Shown here piece by piece: positions 9,145 to 19,520 of a stretch of 64,000 bases of DNA. Source of the DNA: Chlorella sorokiniana (Eukaryota; Chlorophyta; Trebouxiophyceae; Chlorellales; Chlorellaceae); contig CP084613.1 in the NCBI GenBank assembly GCA_025917655.1, positions 2,916,001-2,980,000 of the forward strand. The letters are read 5' to 3'. The notes below the pieces were generated by a model. It was not told the DNA's origin, searched no databases, and was given only the letters and a program-made list of their open reading frames with translations. Position 1 is the first letter of the stretch. The number at the start of each line of letters is the position of its first letter. A program made the position numbers and the translations under genes.

Positions 9145-11139
9145 ATGGCAGCGGCCGCTGTGGAGCGGCCGGGCGGCAGCGCCGGCGGCTGGCCAGCGCT
9201 TCCAGGGCGTTCAGGTTAGCGCAGAGCGTTTGCTGCTGCACCTCTTGCTCGGCAAGGAAGCATGATGTATAATGCAATTATCCACCTTCCTGCTCAAGCC
9301 GGCTGCTGAGCTAGCGGTCCTGCCCTGCACGATGCCCTGCTGCAGAAGCAGAGCGCCGGCTATCGTCTGCTGGCCGCCATGGGCTGGAAGGAGGGCGAGG
9401 GCCTGGGCGCCTCCAAGCAAGGCATCAAGTCGCACATCCGAGTGAAGAAGAAGTTTGAGAACTGGGGCGTGGGCGCCGTGGAGGCGGCGCAGCACGCACA
9501 GAGCTGGACCAACGGCATGCTCGACTTCCACCGCGTCCTCTCCAACCTGTCAGAGGTGGTGTCGGAGCACGCCCGCCGCGCCGCCGCCAGCGACGCCAGC
9601 AGCAGCGATGACGACAGCGATGCGTTGCGCGGCGAGGAGCAGCAGCGGGCCGGACAGGCAAGGGGCAAGAAGAGCGCGGGGAGGAAGGGTGCTGAGCAGA
9701 AGGCGGGCAAGGAGCGGAAGAAGCGCAAGGCAGCGCCCGCCAGCGGCGGCAGCGATAGCGACGACGAGGCGGAGGCGGAGGCGGCGCCGAGCGCGTGCGG
9801 GCCGCCACCCACATCGGCCGCTTCAAGAAGCGTGAGGCAGCCAAGATGGTGAAGGCCTACTCCCAGACCGACCTGGCCGCCATCATAGGTGTGGACCCCT
9901 TTGCTGCAGCGGCTGCTCAGCTGGCGGAGGTACGTGCCGACCGCCGCGACGATGGCGGCAGCGGGTATGACAGCGACACGGAGCCCTCCGCCAGCGGCAG
10001 CGATGGGGAGGACAGGGCGGAGGGGGCGCAGGAGCAGCAGCAGCAGCAGCAGCAGGCTGTGCAAGAGCAAGCCGCGGGCGGCGAGGCTGCCCCTCCCCAG
10101 CGCGAAATGATTGTGGTGCGGCGGCCCATGGCGGGCACACGCCCCGCGGCGCCGGCCCCGCAGCCCCAAGAGGCCCGGCGGCCCGGCTGGTGGCAGGTGT
10201 GCTTCCATCGCGCGGCGGGGCCTGGCGGCGCGGGCGCGGGCGCGGGTGTGGGCTCCGGCCCCGCCGCCATCACCATCCACGGCTTCAGCGAGCAGGACCA
10301 GACCAACCTGTACAACCTGGCTCATGTGGGCGGCGGCCATGCGTAACCACTTGCGCTCCTGCCCGCCAGCCGTGCTTGGGCGCGTGCGCTTGGCGCCTGC
10401 AGTGCCAGCACTGGGCTGCTGGCGTGCTGGGTTGCCCTGGGTCTTCGTCTCACGTTGTTCTCTCTCCTGCTCCGCGCTGCAGGACAAGGCAACGCAGGGG
10501 CGCGTGGGCCTGGGGCGCAGCAGCATGCCCAAGAAGGTGGCGGGGGCGCGCTGGGCAGGCAAGAAGACCAAAATCGCTGGCAGCGACGACGAGGGCGAGG
10601 AGGAGGAGGAGGGTGTGCGTGGGGCTGAGGATGCGCTGCAGCAGGGGCCCGCTCCCGGCGGCGTGCAGCTGGCGGCGGAGGAGGGGCTGGTCATCGTGCT
10701 GCCCCCTTCCAAGCGCCACCTGCTGGACCAGCTGGAGGCGGGGCAGCAGCAGCAGAGCGCAGCGGCGCCAGCTGGCACACAGCAGCAGCAGCAGGAGCAG
10801 CAGCAGCCACGAGGGCAGCCCAAAGGACACGCACGGCCCGCAGGCAAGAAGGCCAAGAAGGCCAAGCAGGCGGCAGCAGGCACGGCTGGCGGGGAGCCAG
10901 CGACAGCGGGATCGGCAGGCTCCTCGCTGGCCGGCATCAAGTGGAAGAAGGCGGTGGGCGCTGCGCTCAAGGCCAGCGGCAAGGCCCGCCTGAAGCTGAG
11001 CAAGCTGCACAGGGCGGTGGCGAAGCAGGCGGGGCTGCCCAAGGCGCTGCGCGGCGAGGCCCTGGACGCCCTCACCGCCTTCTTGCAGCAGTCGACGCGG
11101 TTTGAGCTGGAGGATGGGGTGGTGCGGGCTGCAGCCTGA
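9145..11139 (+). CDS. G-patch domain protein, plant type
   Basis: A short first exon (9145 to about 9214) leads to the exon at 9346, which encodes the G-patch: MGWKEGEGLGASKQGIKSHI, then RVKKKFENWGVG. G-patches bind RNA and activate DEAH helicases; such proteins work in ribosome biogenesis and splicing. The middle is acidic and Ser/Asp-rich with KKRK-type basic patches, suiting a nucleolar protein. A second conserved block, ITIHGFSEQDQTNLYNLAH joined to DKATQGRVGLG and MPKKVAGARW, matches plant G-patch proteins of the At1g63980 kind. Gln tracts are encoded by CAG runs near 10034-10056 and 10785-10805. The C-terminus is Lys-rich and helical, ending RFELEDGVVRAAA. Near 9790 the frame shifts within an exon (to ERVRAATHIGRFKKREAAK), so an indel is likely. 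The first exon also misses phase by one base. Confidence 0.85.
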
Positions 11140-11836
11140 CCGCTCCTGCTGCCCTGCACGAAGGTGCGTGTGCATGTCTTTCTTTTGGGGCAGGGGCCGC
11201 TGGAGGGTGCCCCGGGCCACGCATGAAGCACGGCTGCACGCGCCTGGGCACGGTCGGTGAAGATACAAACAGATGACGAGTCCGACGCGGCTCAGCGCCC
11301 CCGGCGTTCTGCCGGGCGCGCCCTTGCCGCGGCTCCTGAGCGACACACCGAGGCATTTGTCAGAGGCCTGCCCAGGCCGCATGCTCAGCACACCCTGCAC
11401 TGCGCTGCGCTGCTGCCTGCACCGCGCGCCGATTTGCCCCTTGCCACTGCTACTCCGTGCGGTGGGGAGGCTTCCCATGATTGGCGCAGAGCACAGCGGG
11501 CTGGTGGGCATGGGAGCGCCCCAGCTCTTTCTCGGCCGACATTCCTTGACTGAGCGCATGGGCGCCCCTAATCATCATCCCCACATCCCCTCACCTCCGC
11601 AGGGCCCCGCACGCACCTGAGGTGCAAGCAACCAGAAACCAGCTTGAACGAACCCCGAGGATGCCGCCCAGTAACCTGTACATCAGCCTTTCATTGTGAT
11701 TACCCCTGTCCCGCATGTTTTCCACACTGTCTGCACTTGTAAGCACTGAGATCCATATCTGTCTCCGCTTGTCGGCATCACACGGCACCAACCCCTCTCG
11801 CATCCAGGGCAGGATCCCGGGCAGGGCAGGACCAAG
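11140..11836. other. convergent intergenic stretch
   Basis: 3' regions of the G-patch gene (+) and TOP3B (-). A TGTAA at 11738-11742 on the plus strand lies about 600 bases beyond the G-patch stop, which is far for its poly(A) signal. No other gene is supported. Confidence 0.35.
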
Positions 11837-14800
11837 TCAGAAATCTCGGAAGCTCATGCGTGGGTCCATGTCGCGCCCCCGCCCCCGTCCCTCGTCCCCT
11901 ACAAAGCAGCGCAGCCCAGCCCGTCGGCCGTCAGCAGCGATCAGCACAGATGCCCATCAAGCTTGCAGATCCACGGTTTGCCTCGGGCGTTGGATGCAGG
12001 GCCCTGCCGCGCACCTGCCGCGCCCGCGCCCGCCCCCTGCCGCCCCGCCCCGCACGCTTGACAAAGGCCTTTGCGTGCTTGATTTCGCAGAGGGCCGCCA
12101 GCGCCTCGTCACACACCACGCAGCCGCTGCGCTGGGTGGCGCCGCCCTCCAGCGGCGAGTGGCCCTTCTTCCAGTCCAGGGCCAGCAGCTGCGACCCGCA
12201 GTCCTGGAAGGGCGGGAGGGGCACATGGGCGCAGGGGGCATGAGTGCGGGCAGCGGCGCGTCAGAGCAGAGGCACAGCAGAGGCGTGCACCGCTGCGCAT
12301 GGTGGGCACCGATGTGCCTCTCCTCAGGTTGTGGGGTTGCTCTGGGCATGCCGGGGCAGGCCTGGGCGGCGGCAGCCCGCTGGCGCCCCACCTCGCACGT
12401 GTCTGGCGCGACGCGAGCGCTGTGCAGGTTCTTGGGCAGGTAGACCAGGAAGGAACAGCGGGAGCAGTCGAGGCGCCAGGCGGGGCGCCCACAGGGTCGA
12501 GCACCAGGGTGCCGGGGCTGCCGCCCTCGCAGGCGGGGCACGGCGCAACGCCCATGCGGGCCGGCTGCGGGCCCGGGGCGGGGGTGGGGGCAGGGTGGCC
12601 GCCTTAGCCAGGGCTGAAGGAGCGGGAGGGCCGGGCGGCGGCAATGCGACGTGCTGGTGCATCCCATGGCCACCTGTCAGCAACGCACCGAGTGGCGGCA
12701 GGTGGGGTGCAGGCACTGCGAGCAGGCCATTCCGGCCTTGGCGCCCGCGCGCCGCCGCCCCCACCTCCACGCCCTCCATGAAGGCGGGGGGTGGTTGTAG
12801 CAGTAGGGGCAGAGCACGGTGTTCTGCGGGGCAGGCGCGCTTGCAGCAGCAGGGGTGGGAGGGTGGAGGGGGCGGGGGTGGGGGGCCCCAGCCAACGACA
12901 TACCCCCAAAGGCCTGGCTGCGTGGGCTCACGGGCGGGCGGGCAGCTGCGCCGCCGCACCTTGCCGTCGGCGCCGCCCAGGCTGAAGAGCAGGAGCTGGA
13001 AGCCGTCCAGGGGGCAGGACAGCTCCTTGTACAGCTTGATGGCGCCGCCCTGGGGCAGGCCGTACACCTCCTCGCACGCGTTGCAGTACAGGCGGGACGG
13101 CCGGGAGGCGATGAGGCGCATGAAGCGGCCGCACCTGCAGCAGGCCGGGTGGTGGGGCTTTGCATCCAATGCACGATGCTGCCATCAAGCATGCATGGCC
13201 GGCCTGCTGCTGATGCTGCCGCTGTGGCGCTGCACCCAGCCCCGCGCCCATGCGGCGGAGACTCACTTGCCGCACTTGCTGAGCACCTTGCCGCTGCTGG
13301 CCAGGGGCGAGAAGGAGGCCTCAAACAGGGCGTCCATGCGGGCGATGTGGGCCACGAAGAAAGCAAACTTGGACCGGAACTCCTCCAGGCAATGCGCCAC
13401 GACCGCGTCCTTGTCCGCCTCCCCCTGCGCGCCGTCGCAGCGGTGGGCATCGGGGGCCCGCGTGAGGCAGGGTGGCGCCAGTGCGACGGGAGGGGTGGGG
13501 GCACAACAGCCTCGCTGCCTCGGAAGGCTCGCCGCCGCATGTGCCTGCGTCCGCCTGCATCCGTGCCACCTGGCTGCCCCGCTGCTGCTGCCTGCAGCGC
13601 CCCTTTGCACACGCGCCTGCCGCCTCACGGCCGCGCCCGGCTGCGCCGCCGCGCCTCACCTTTGCGACCAGGTCGATCTGCTTCTCCACGTGAGCTCGCA
13701 CCTGGGGGCGGCACAGCTCGGGGTCTATGAGCTGGTAGCCGCGCACCAGGGTGACACCCAGCTCGGTGGGCACCACGCGCCGCCCCGCCTGGATGCTGAC
13801 ATAGCCACGCTCGCTGCAGCGCGTGGGGGGGTTGAGGGAGGGGTTGAGGGGCGCACGAGGAGCGCGTGCGTCGATTGTTAGCTGGGCGGGGGAATGGATC
13901 GCAGGCTTGGCATGCAGCGTGCAGCGGCAGCCGGCGGCTCCACCAGATGTTGTTGATGTGCACGGGGATGGACGCATCTGGGAGGGTGGCCAGAGGAGGG
14001 GCGGGTCACGCGAAGCCAGGCAAGGCAGCAGTGCCACGGCGAGGGGAACCACCTCCTGCCGATGCCCTGCTGCACGCCAAGCCAGCCTGCCAGCCAACCG
14101 CCCCCGTCCCGCCATTGCCCCCTCCACGCACACCTGTGCCAATGCCATGCCGCTCCATGCGGTCAATCAGCTCAGCCTCCGTCAGGTAGTCGGGCGGGGA
14201 GGTGCGCCCCGCGTGCAGCTCGACCTCTGTGGTGGTGGAAGGGAGAGTCGCAGTTGAGCACATGTGCCAGTCGGGCAGCGTGCTGGGCTGGAAAGGGCAC
14301 CGCGCTCGCGCCCTCCACAGCGCCTCACCAGCAATCGGGATCGCGCCGCCAGCCTTCATGGGCGGCAGGGGCGCATTCTGCACGGCCTGCGGGCAGCAAG
14401 GTGGCGCCGAGGGGCAGGCATTTGCAGGGTCAGGGGCCAGCCTGGCAACGGAGCAGGCTGCTGGACCTGGAGCAAGAGCAACGCCCTCTGCACCGCGGGC
14501 TGCCCCTCGCACTGCTCCCCCGCGTTCCTTTCCCCCAAACCGCCGCCCGCCTGCAGCAGGCAGCTCCCACCTTCCAGTGCTGGATGGCGGTGAAGCCGGG
14601 TCGCACCACGGTCACGCCCATGGCCGCAAACGACTCGCCCCCGCCGCCAGGCTGGCCCGCGTCTTGCGCACCACGCAGTCGGGGGACAGGCTGGCCAGGA
14701 AGTGTCGGGCCACGTAGTCGTAGATGCGCCAGGCGTCGCCGCCGCCAAGCTCAGCCTCGGTGGCGCAGCGCACGGGGGTGAGGGGCGGGTGGTCGCCGGC

Positions 14801-17151
14801 GTTGTTACCGCCCTGCGGGCGCGAAAACCCCGCCGCCAGCGCCGCCGCGTAGTCGCCCCAGAGGGGGTGGGCGCGCTGTGCTGCCAGGGGCGTGTGGATG
14901 TCGGTGTTGGGGGGTAGGCTGTGGATTCGGTGCGCGGGTAGGAAAGGTAGCCCTGCGTGTGTTGGGTGGTCAGGGTGGGCGGGTGTGTGTGCATCGAGGG
15001 GGGGGCCGGCGCAAGCAGCGACATGCTCAGGCTGTGCATGCCATCTGCGCGCCGCATCGGCTGCAAGCACACACCGCTTGGGCCCCCGCCTACTGCCTGC
15101 CCCACCTGCGTGTACAGCCGCTCCGCCACCTGCATCGCGTGGGCGGGGCCCATGCCCAGCGTGGAGCTGGCGGCCTTCAGCAGCTCCACTGCGGCGCGGG
15201 GACGTAGGGGGAGAGGGCGGGCGCGTATGGGCAGGTAGGCGGCGGGGGGTGCAGGCGGGCGGTCGGGAGCGCCTCGCACCATCTGCCAGGGCTGGCCGCC
15301 CAGCAACCCCCAGGCTGGCTGCCCCTCTGCGGCCCCACCCCACCCGTGTTGAGGCCGTGCGGCCGCGACTTGCGCTCCTCCTTCTCCACCACCTCCAGCA
15401 CCCGCAGCTGCAGCAGGTCAAGGGGGGGTGAGTGCGCGCTGCATCAGCCCTCAGCCCTCGACCAGCGCTGGCATGAAGAGCATCAACACGCACCAACCGC
15501 CCGCCTGCTGCGGCCCTCCCACCTGCTTGGCCTCTGCCACCAGGCGTTGGAACACGGCCCCCGCCTCGGCGTCAAACACACGCCCCCGCCCCCACCCAGC
15601 TGCGCGCGGGCGGGAGGGGTGCAAGCGGGCAGGCTGGCATGTGTGCTGCCAAGCGGCTTGGCTGCGCAGCAAGGCGACGCGCGACGCTTCATGCTGGCCG
15701 GGCCCCGCATCCACCCCCAGCCCTGCCCAGGACCCACGTTGAGCGCCTGTCCTGCCTTGGTGGCCTGGGGCGCACCACCCAGAACTGCTCTGGCTGGAAG
15801 CTGGCGATGGCCTGGTGCCGCTCCACGCAGTAGGTGAGGGTGGGGGTCTGGCAGGGGCCGTAGCTGATGACTGTGAGGAGGAAGCAGGGGGTGTCCGCGC
15901 TTTGGTTGACAGGACAACACAGCCCGAGCTGCCGCTCCCGGCAGCGTGGCAAAGCGCCCGCCTCAAGCCACAAGCCCGCGCGGGGTCCTTATTCCCCACA
16001 ATCCCCAGTGCCGCCGTGCCCTCACCCGCGCTGTCCAGATTTCCATACTTGGACTGGAAGAAGCGGGACTGGAAGCGGGTGAAGGCCACCCCCACCTTGA
16101 GGTCCAGCTCCTGCCGCGCGTCCACCGCCAGCGCCCGCAGCGGTTGGGCTCCACCAGCGACGCCATCGCCTGGCGGATCTCGGGCGCGCTGATGGCTGCA
16201 GAGCAGCAGGGGCCCGGGCAGGCACAACCCCGCTCAGCAGCGCTAAACAGGCAAAGCCTCGGTAGGCCTTGTCAGGTGGGGCGGGCAAGGGGCGTGGCCC
16301 GCACATGCGGGCGCCGCCCACCCGAGAAGCGCGCTCGGAAGACCTGCTGCCCCCCACGCGGTTCATCCACTGCACCGTGTTGTCCACCACCTCTGCGGGT
16401 GGGGCCAGCACAGCACGGGGGTCACGTGGAGAAACAACGCGTCTTGAGGCGCGGGCGGGCTGCCCCATGCCGGCTTGGCGCAGAGCGCGGCGCTGCTGCA
16501 GCCGCCGCGGCGGCAGGCCGTCCCCACCAAAGCAGATGTTCTCCCCCTCTCGGTCGCAGTCCAGCCAGAGGACAAGGTAGTCGCAGCCCTTGGCCTCGGC
16601 CTGCAGGTGGCGGCACACCCGCGCCTTGGGGTTGGCCTCCGCCTTGATGGTGGGCGCGTCAAACAGGGTGGCCGGGTCCGTCTTGTCCCAGCTCTGGAAC
16701 TCGGCTGCAGGGTGGGTGGGAGGAAGAAGCGGGTGCATGCTGGGGTGCGGAGCGGTGTTGCAACCGTACCGCTCCAGCCGGGTTGTTGGATGGCCGCTGT
16801 GCAGCGCTGCGCGCCTGCCAGCAGCCCGGCATGCGCCGCACCCGGGAAGTCTATGGATAGTACGTGGCCAATGACGGAGGTCATTTTGAACTGGGCGGGG
16901 AGGCCACGGAAGGTGCCCTGGAAGGTGTGCAGCGGCAGCGTGCCGTACTCGCGTGAAGACATCTGCACAGCAGTGGCGGAGCACGTGCACTTGGGAAGCC
17001 GGACCCCAGTGCAAAAACAGCTCAGGCAGAACCAGCCTGAAGCAACATACCGGGCAAACCAGAGGATTACCTGGCCATTGGCCAGAAACTCGGCAATAGA
17101 TTTGGCCAGCGATGGCTTCTCCGCGACCATGAGGACAGTGCAGCGGGCCAT
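11837..17151 (-). CDS. TOP3B: DNA topoisomerase 3-beta
   Basis: Type IA topoisomerase that passes strands through a transient 5'-phosphotyrosyl break; TOP3B acts on DNA and RNA. It starts [20 protein letters not shown] with a Toprim domain ([18 protein letters not shown]). It continues through [39 protein letters not shown] and [19 protein letters not shown]. The active-site Tyr is in [11 protein letters not shown] (near 14920-14960), followed by DHPPLTP and [38 protein letters not shown] and [11 protein letters not shown] complete the core. The C-terminal zinc region has [30 protein letters not shown] and later Cys pairs typical of beta rather than alpha. An Arg/Gly-rich tail ends, on a small last exon, with [10 protein letters not shown] (TGA 11839-11837), as plant homologues do. 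About twenty exons. Frame slips occur in conserved exons, for example near 16140. Confidence 0.95.
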
Positions 17152-17711
17152 TATGCGGCAGCGGCGGCACCGCCGGCAAAGAGCCGGCAGGCGGCAGGCT
17201 GCTGGTGTAGAGTGCCAGCCGCCGCCTCTCTAGCAATGAAAGCTTGTTATGATTTTAATTGATGCCATCCATTAGGGGCAGATAGCGAGGGCGAAGCGAT
17301 GTCAAAGATGTCTTTGAGACACGCCAGGTGAGACAGGCGTTCACATGCAAATTACGAAACAAGGGACAACGCGATGCATCATCATACGATGGAACACCTC
17401 GCTGCTGCTGTGTGTGCGATGGCCAGCACGGCCGGGCGCATCCTACGACGTCCCACTCCAGCCCCTCACCACCAGTCCACTTTTCCCTGCGGGGTTTATA
17501 TGCAATACGTTTCGCATTGACGCCATCTGCTTGCGAACTCTGAGGCAGGGTTCACCAGCCAATCCTTGACCCTCCTCCCTGAGAGCCCCACCCACACCTG
17601 GCGCACATCATGCGCACTCTGCCACCCTCCAAGACGGTGGGCACCCGGCACGAGGCCCACATGTGGAGGTCTGCAAGACACCAACAACATGGCGCCATTT
17701 GTTCTTCTCAA
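17152..17711. promoter_or_regulatory. divergent promoter region
   Basis: Region between TOP3B (-) and the helical-repeat gene (+). An AT-rich run (GATTTTAATTGATG) lies near 17250 and a TTTATATGCAATA run near 17495; the second is a possible TATA element for the plus-strand gene. An in-frame ATG at 17610 means part of this stretch could be coding. Confidence 0.35.
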
Positions 17712-18834
17712 ATGGAGCCTCCACCCACCAGGCGCTCTTACAAGTTCAACGGCTTTCCACCGCAGCAGTTTAGCCATCCGCCCGGCACAGTGACTGGTGG
17801 CCGGTTGGACGCCGAGGCGCCACGCCGCGCCGGCGAAGGCACCGGTGTGCCAGCCACAGGGTCATCGGTCCAGAGGGAGCGGCAGAGCCACATCAGGGTG
17901 AGTTCATGGCAGCGTAGCGGCCCACAGCGCAACGCATGCAAGGCAGGTGCTGTCGTGGTGGCCTGGCCGACGCCCTGTTGCACGCTCTTGCCGACCCCTT
18001 GCATGCACATGCGCTGCCCTGCTGTGCTGCAGGCTCAGGTGGCGCAGAGGCTGCACTTGAGCGAGGAGGAGGCGGACCGACGCCTGCAGCAGTTGCAACA
18101 GTTGCTGCCGGGCCTGGAAGAGCAGCTGCACCGCATCGAGCCGGCCCACGTGGCCCACATGGCGTCTGACGTGACGGCCGTTGCGGCCCGCCTGCTGCAG
18201 GCAAGCACGGCCACAAAAGCGCAACGAGCCTGCCTGGGGCCAGCCGCTGCAGCTCCAAACTGCACCCCGGCTCCTGCCTCACCATGCTGGCATGGTTGCT
18301 GTGGTGAATGGGTGGTTCACCGGGCGACCCCGCACGTCACACGCCCCTCTGCAGCTGCGCGCCATCTTCCCCAACGCCGATGCCTTCAAGCTGGCGCTGC
18401 GCGAGCCCTTCCTGGTCTACGGCAGCACAATATTCCGCCTGCAGCGTGCCGCCTCGGAGCTGCGCAGCCTGCTGCCGGGCCTGGACATTGACAGGTGGGC
18501 GGCGCTGCGGCCGTGCACGCCATTCATGCGGGGAGCACCAAGTGAGCCACGTGAGCCAGCCGGCGTGCGGCTCGACCTCATCACCCCGCTGTGCCCCCCC
18601 CATGCATGCGCAGGCTGGTGGAGGACCAGCCCTCGCTGCTGGATGTGCGCACGCTGCGCAAGGCCATCCGCCAGTTCCAGCGCGCCGAGCCGTCGCTGGA
18701 TGTGGCGCAGGCGCTGCAGCTGGACCCCTCCATGCCCTTCCGCTTCTCCTTCCGCTCCACCCCCAACCTCAGCCTGGCCGTGGGGGCGCCGCACCGCGCT
18801 GCAGGCCGTGCCCGTGCCCAGCAAGCGCGTGTGA
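17712..18834 (+). CDS. helical-repeat protein of unknown function (mTERF-like?)
   Basis: Exons join into a protein starting MEPPPTRRSYKFNGFPPQQF (ATG 17712; an in-frame ATG at 17610 is possible). Further exons near 18033-18200, 18350-18495 and 18613-18834 encode helices with a recurring pattern of about 35 residues: LQQLLPGLEEQLHRIEPAHV, LRAIFPNADAFKLALREPFL, LRSLLPGLDIDRLVEDQPSL, then QFQRAEPSLDVAQALQLDPS. The spacing of Leu, Pro and Asp resembles the repeats of mTERF-type and other organelle helical-repeat proteins, which bind nucleic acid, but no family motif settles this. Near 18785 the frame appears to slip: one frame ends VPVPSKRV at 18834, another runs on to 18926. Function not assigned. 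Confidence 0.45.
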
Positions 18835-19520
18835 GCGCGGCTGCATCATGCCTTGCTTGCCCGGGGGCCGACACGGCTGCGCCTCCTCCTGTTCACTACT
18901 CCTGCCAGCAGCCAGGCACGACATAGCCCGCTGGCTGCCTGTCCGGCGTCCCATCTTGCCTCAACACATGCCCCCCTTCCCCCGGAACCGCTCTCTCAAA
19001 CCACTTGTGCGTTTGGGCCGCCACACTCCTGCACACCCCAGTTTTCCATGCTGCCCATGATGTCTGCAACACCTCACCGCCACCTCCCTCCCTCTACTAC
19101 CACGCGCTTTTCCCCATCCCTTCCCAAAGTGCACCGTCATGAACCCGCACTTTTCCCTAATACTTATCGATCCAAATCGGTACCGTTTGCACACTGTGCA
19201 CAAGCATTGACCGACACCGTCAGCCGCATCCGATGCTGTCCAGCTACTCCCTCCTTTCCTCACAACCTTGCAAGCCTTGTTGTCCCTTGCGATCGGTGCA
19301 TCACACCTCCTGCACAAATATGATTTGATTTACAACTTGCTCAACTTCTGTCTGTCTGATCAATGCTCATGACTCTGGCCTCGAGTCAGGGCTGCTTCAG
19401 TCAGCGCTGTAACCCCTATGCTTGAGACTCCGCGCAGCAGACGGCAGGCTCGCTTGCTGCGTTAGGCTGGCTCTGGATGGACAGTTGCTTGTAGGGATGG
19501 TCCATTGCAGAGGCGTTGCC
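18835..19520. other. convergent intergenic stretch
   Basis: 3' regions of the helical-repeat gene (+) and OGG1 (-), with C-rich and AT-rich patches. A 118-codon Cys-rich open frame on the minus strand (18961-19317) has no homology I recognise and lies in OGG1's 3' region; I do not call it. Confidence 0.4.
19330..19334 (-). terminator. possible TGTAA poly(A) signal of OGG1
   Basis: TTACA on the plus strand reads TGTAA on the minus strand, about 190 bases past the OGG1 stop. TGTAA is the usual poly(A) signal in chlorophyte algae. Confidence 0.4.

Noticed and set aside
9360-11231. 623-codon open frame antisense to the G-patch gene
   Set aside because: Composition (runs of Ser, Cys, Leu) is the mirror of Gln/Lys/Ala-rich coding DNA at high GC. 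It has no start context, no introns and no homology, while the plus strand is clearly coding.
12244-13881. 545-codon open frame antisense to TOP3B
   Set aside because: Crosses several TOP3B exons and introns with no domain; a high-GC artefact.
18961-19317. Cys-rich 118-codon frame with CxxC pairs downstream of OGG1
   Set aside because: Lies in a 3' region, shows no recognisable zinc fold, and CxxC pairs are easily produced by chance here.
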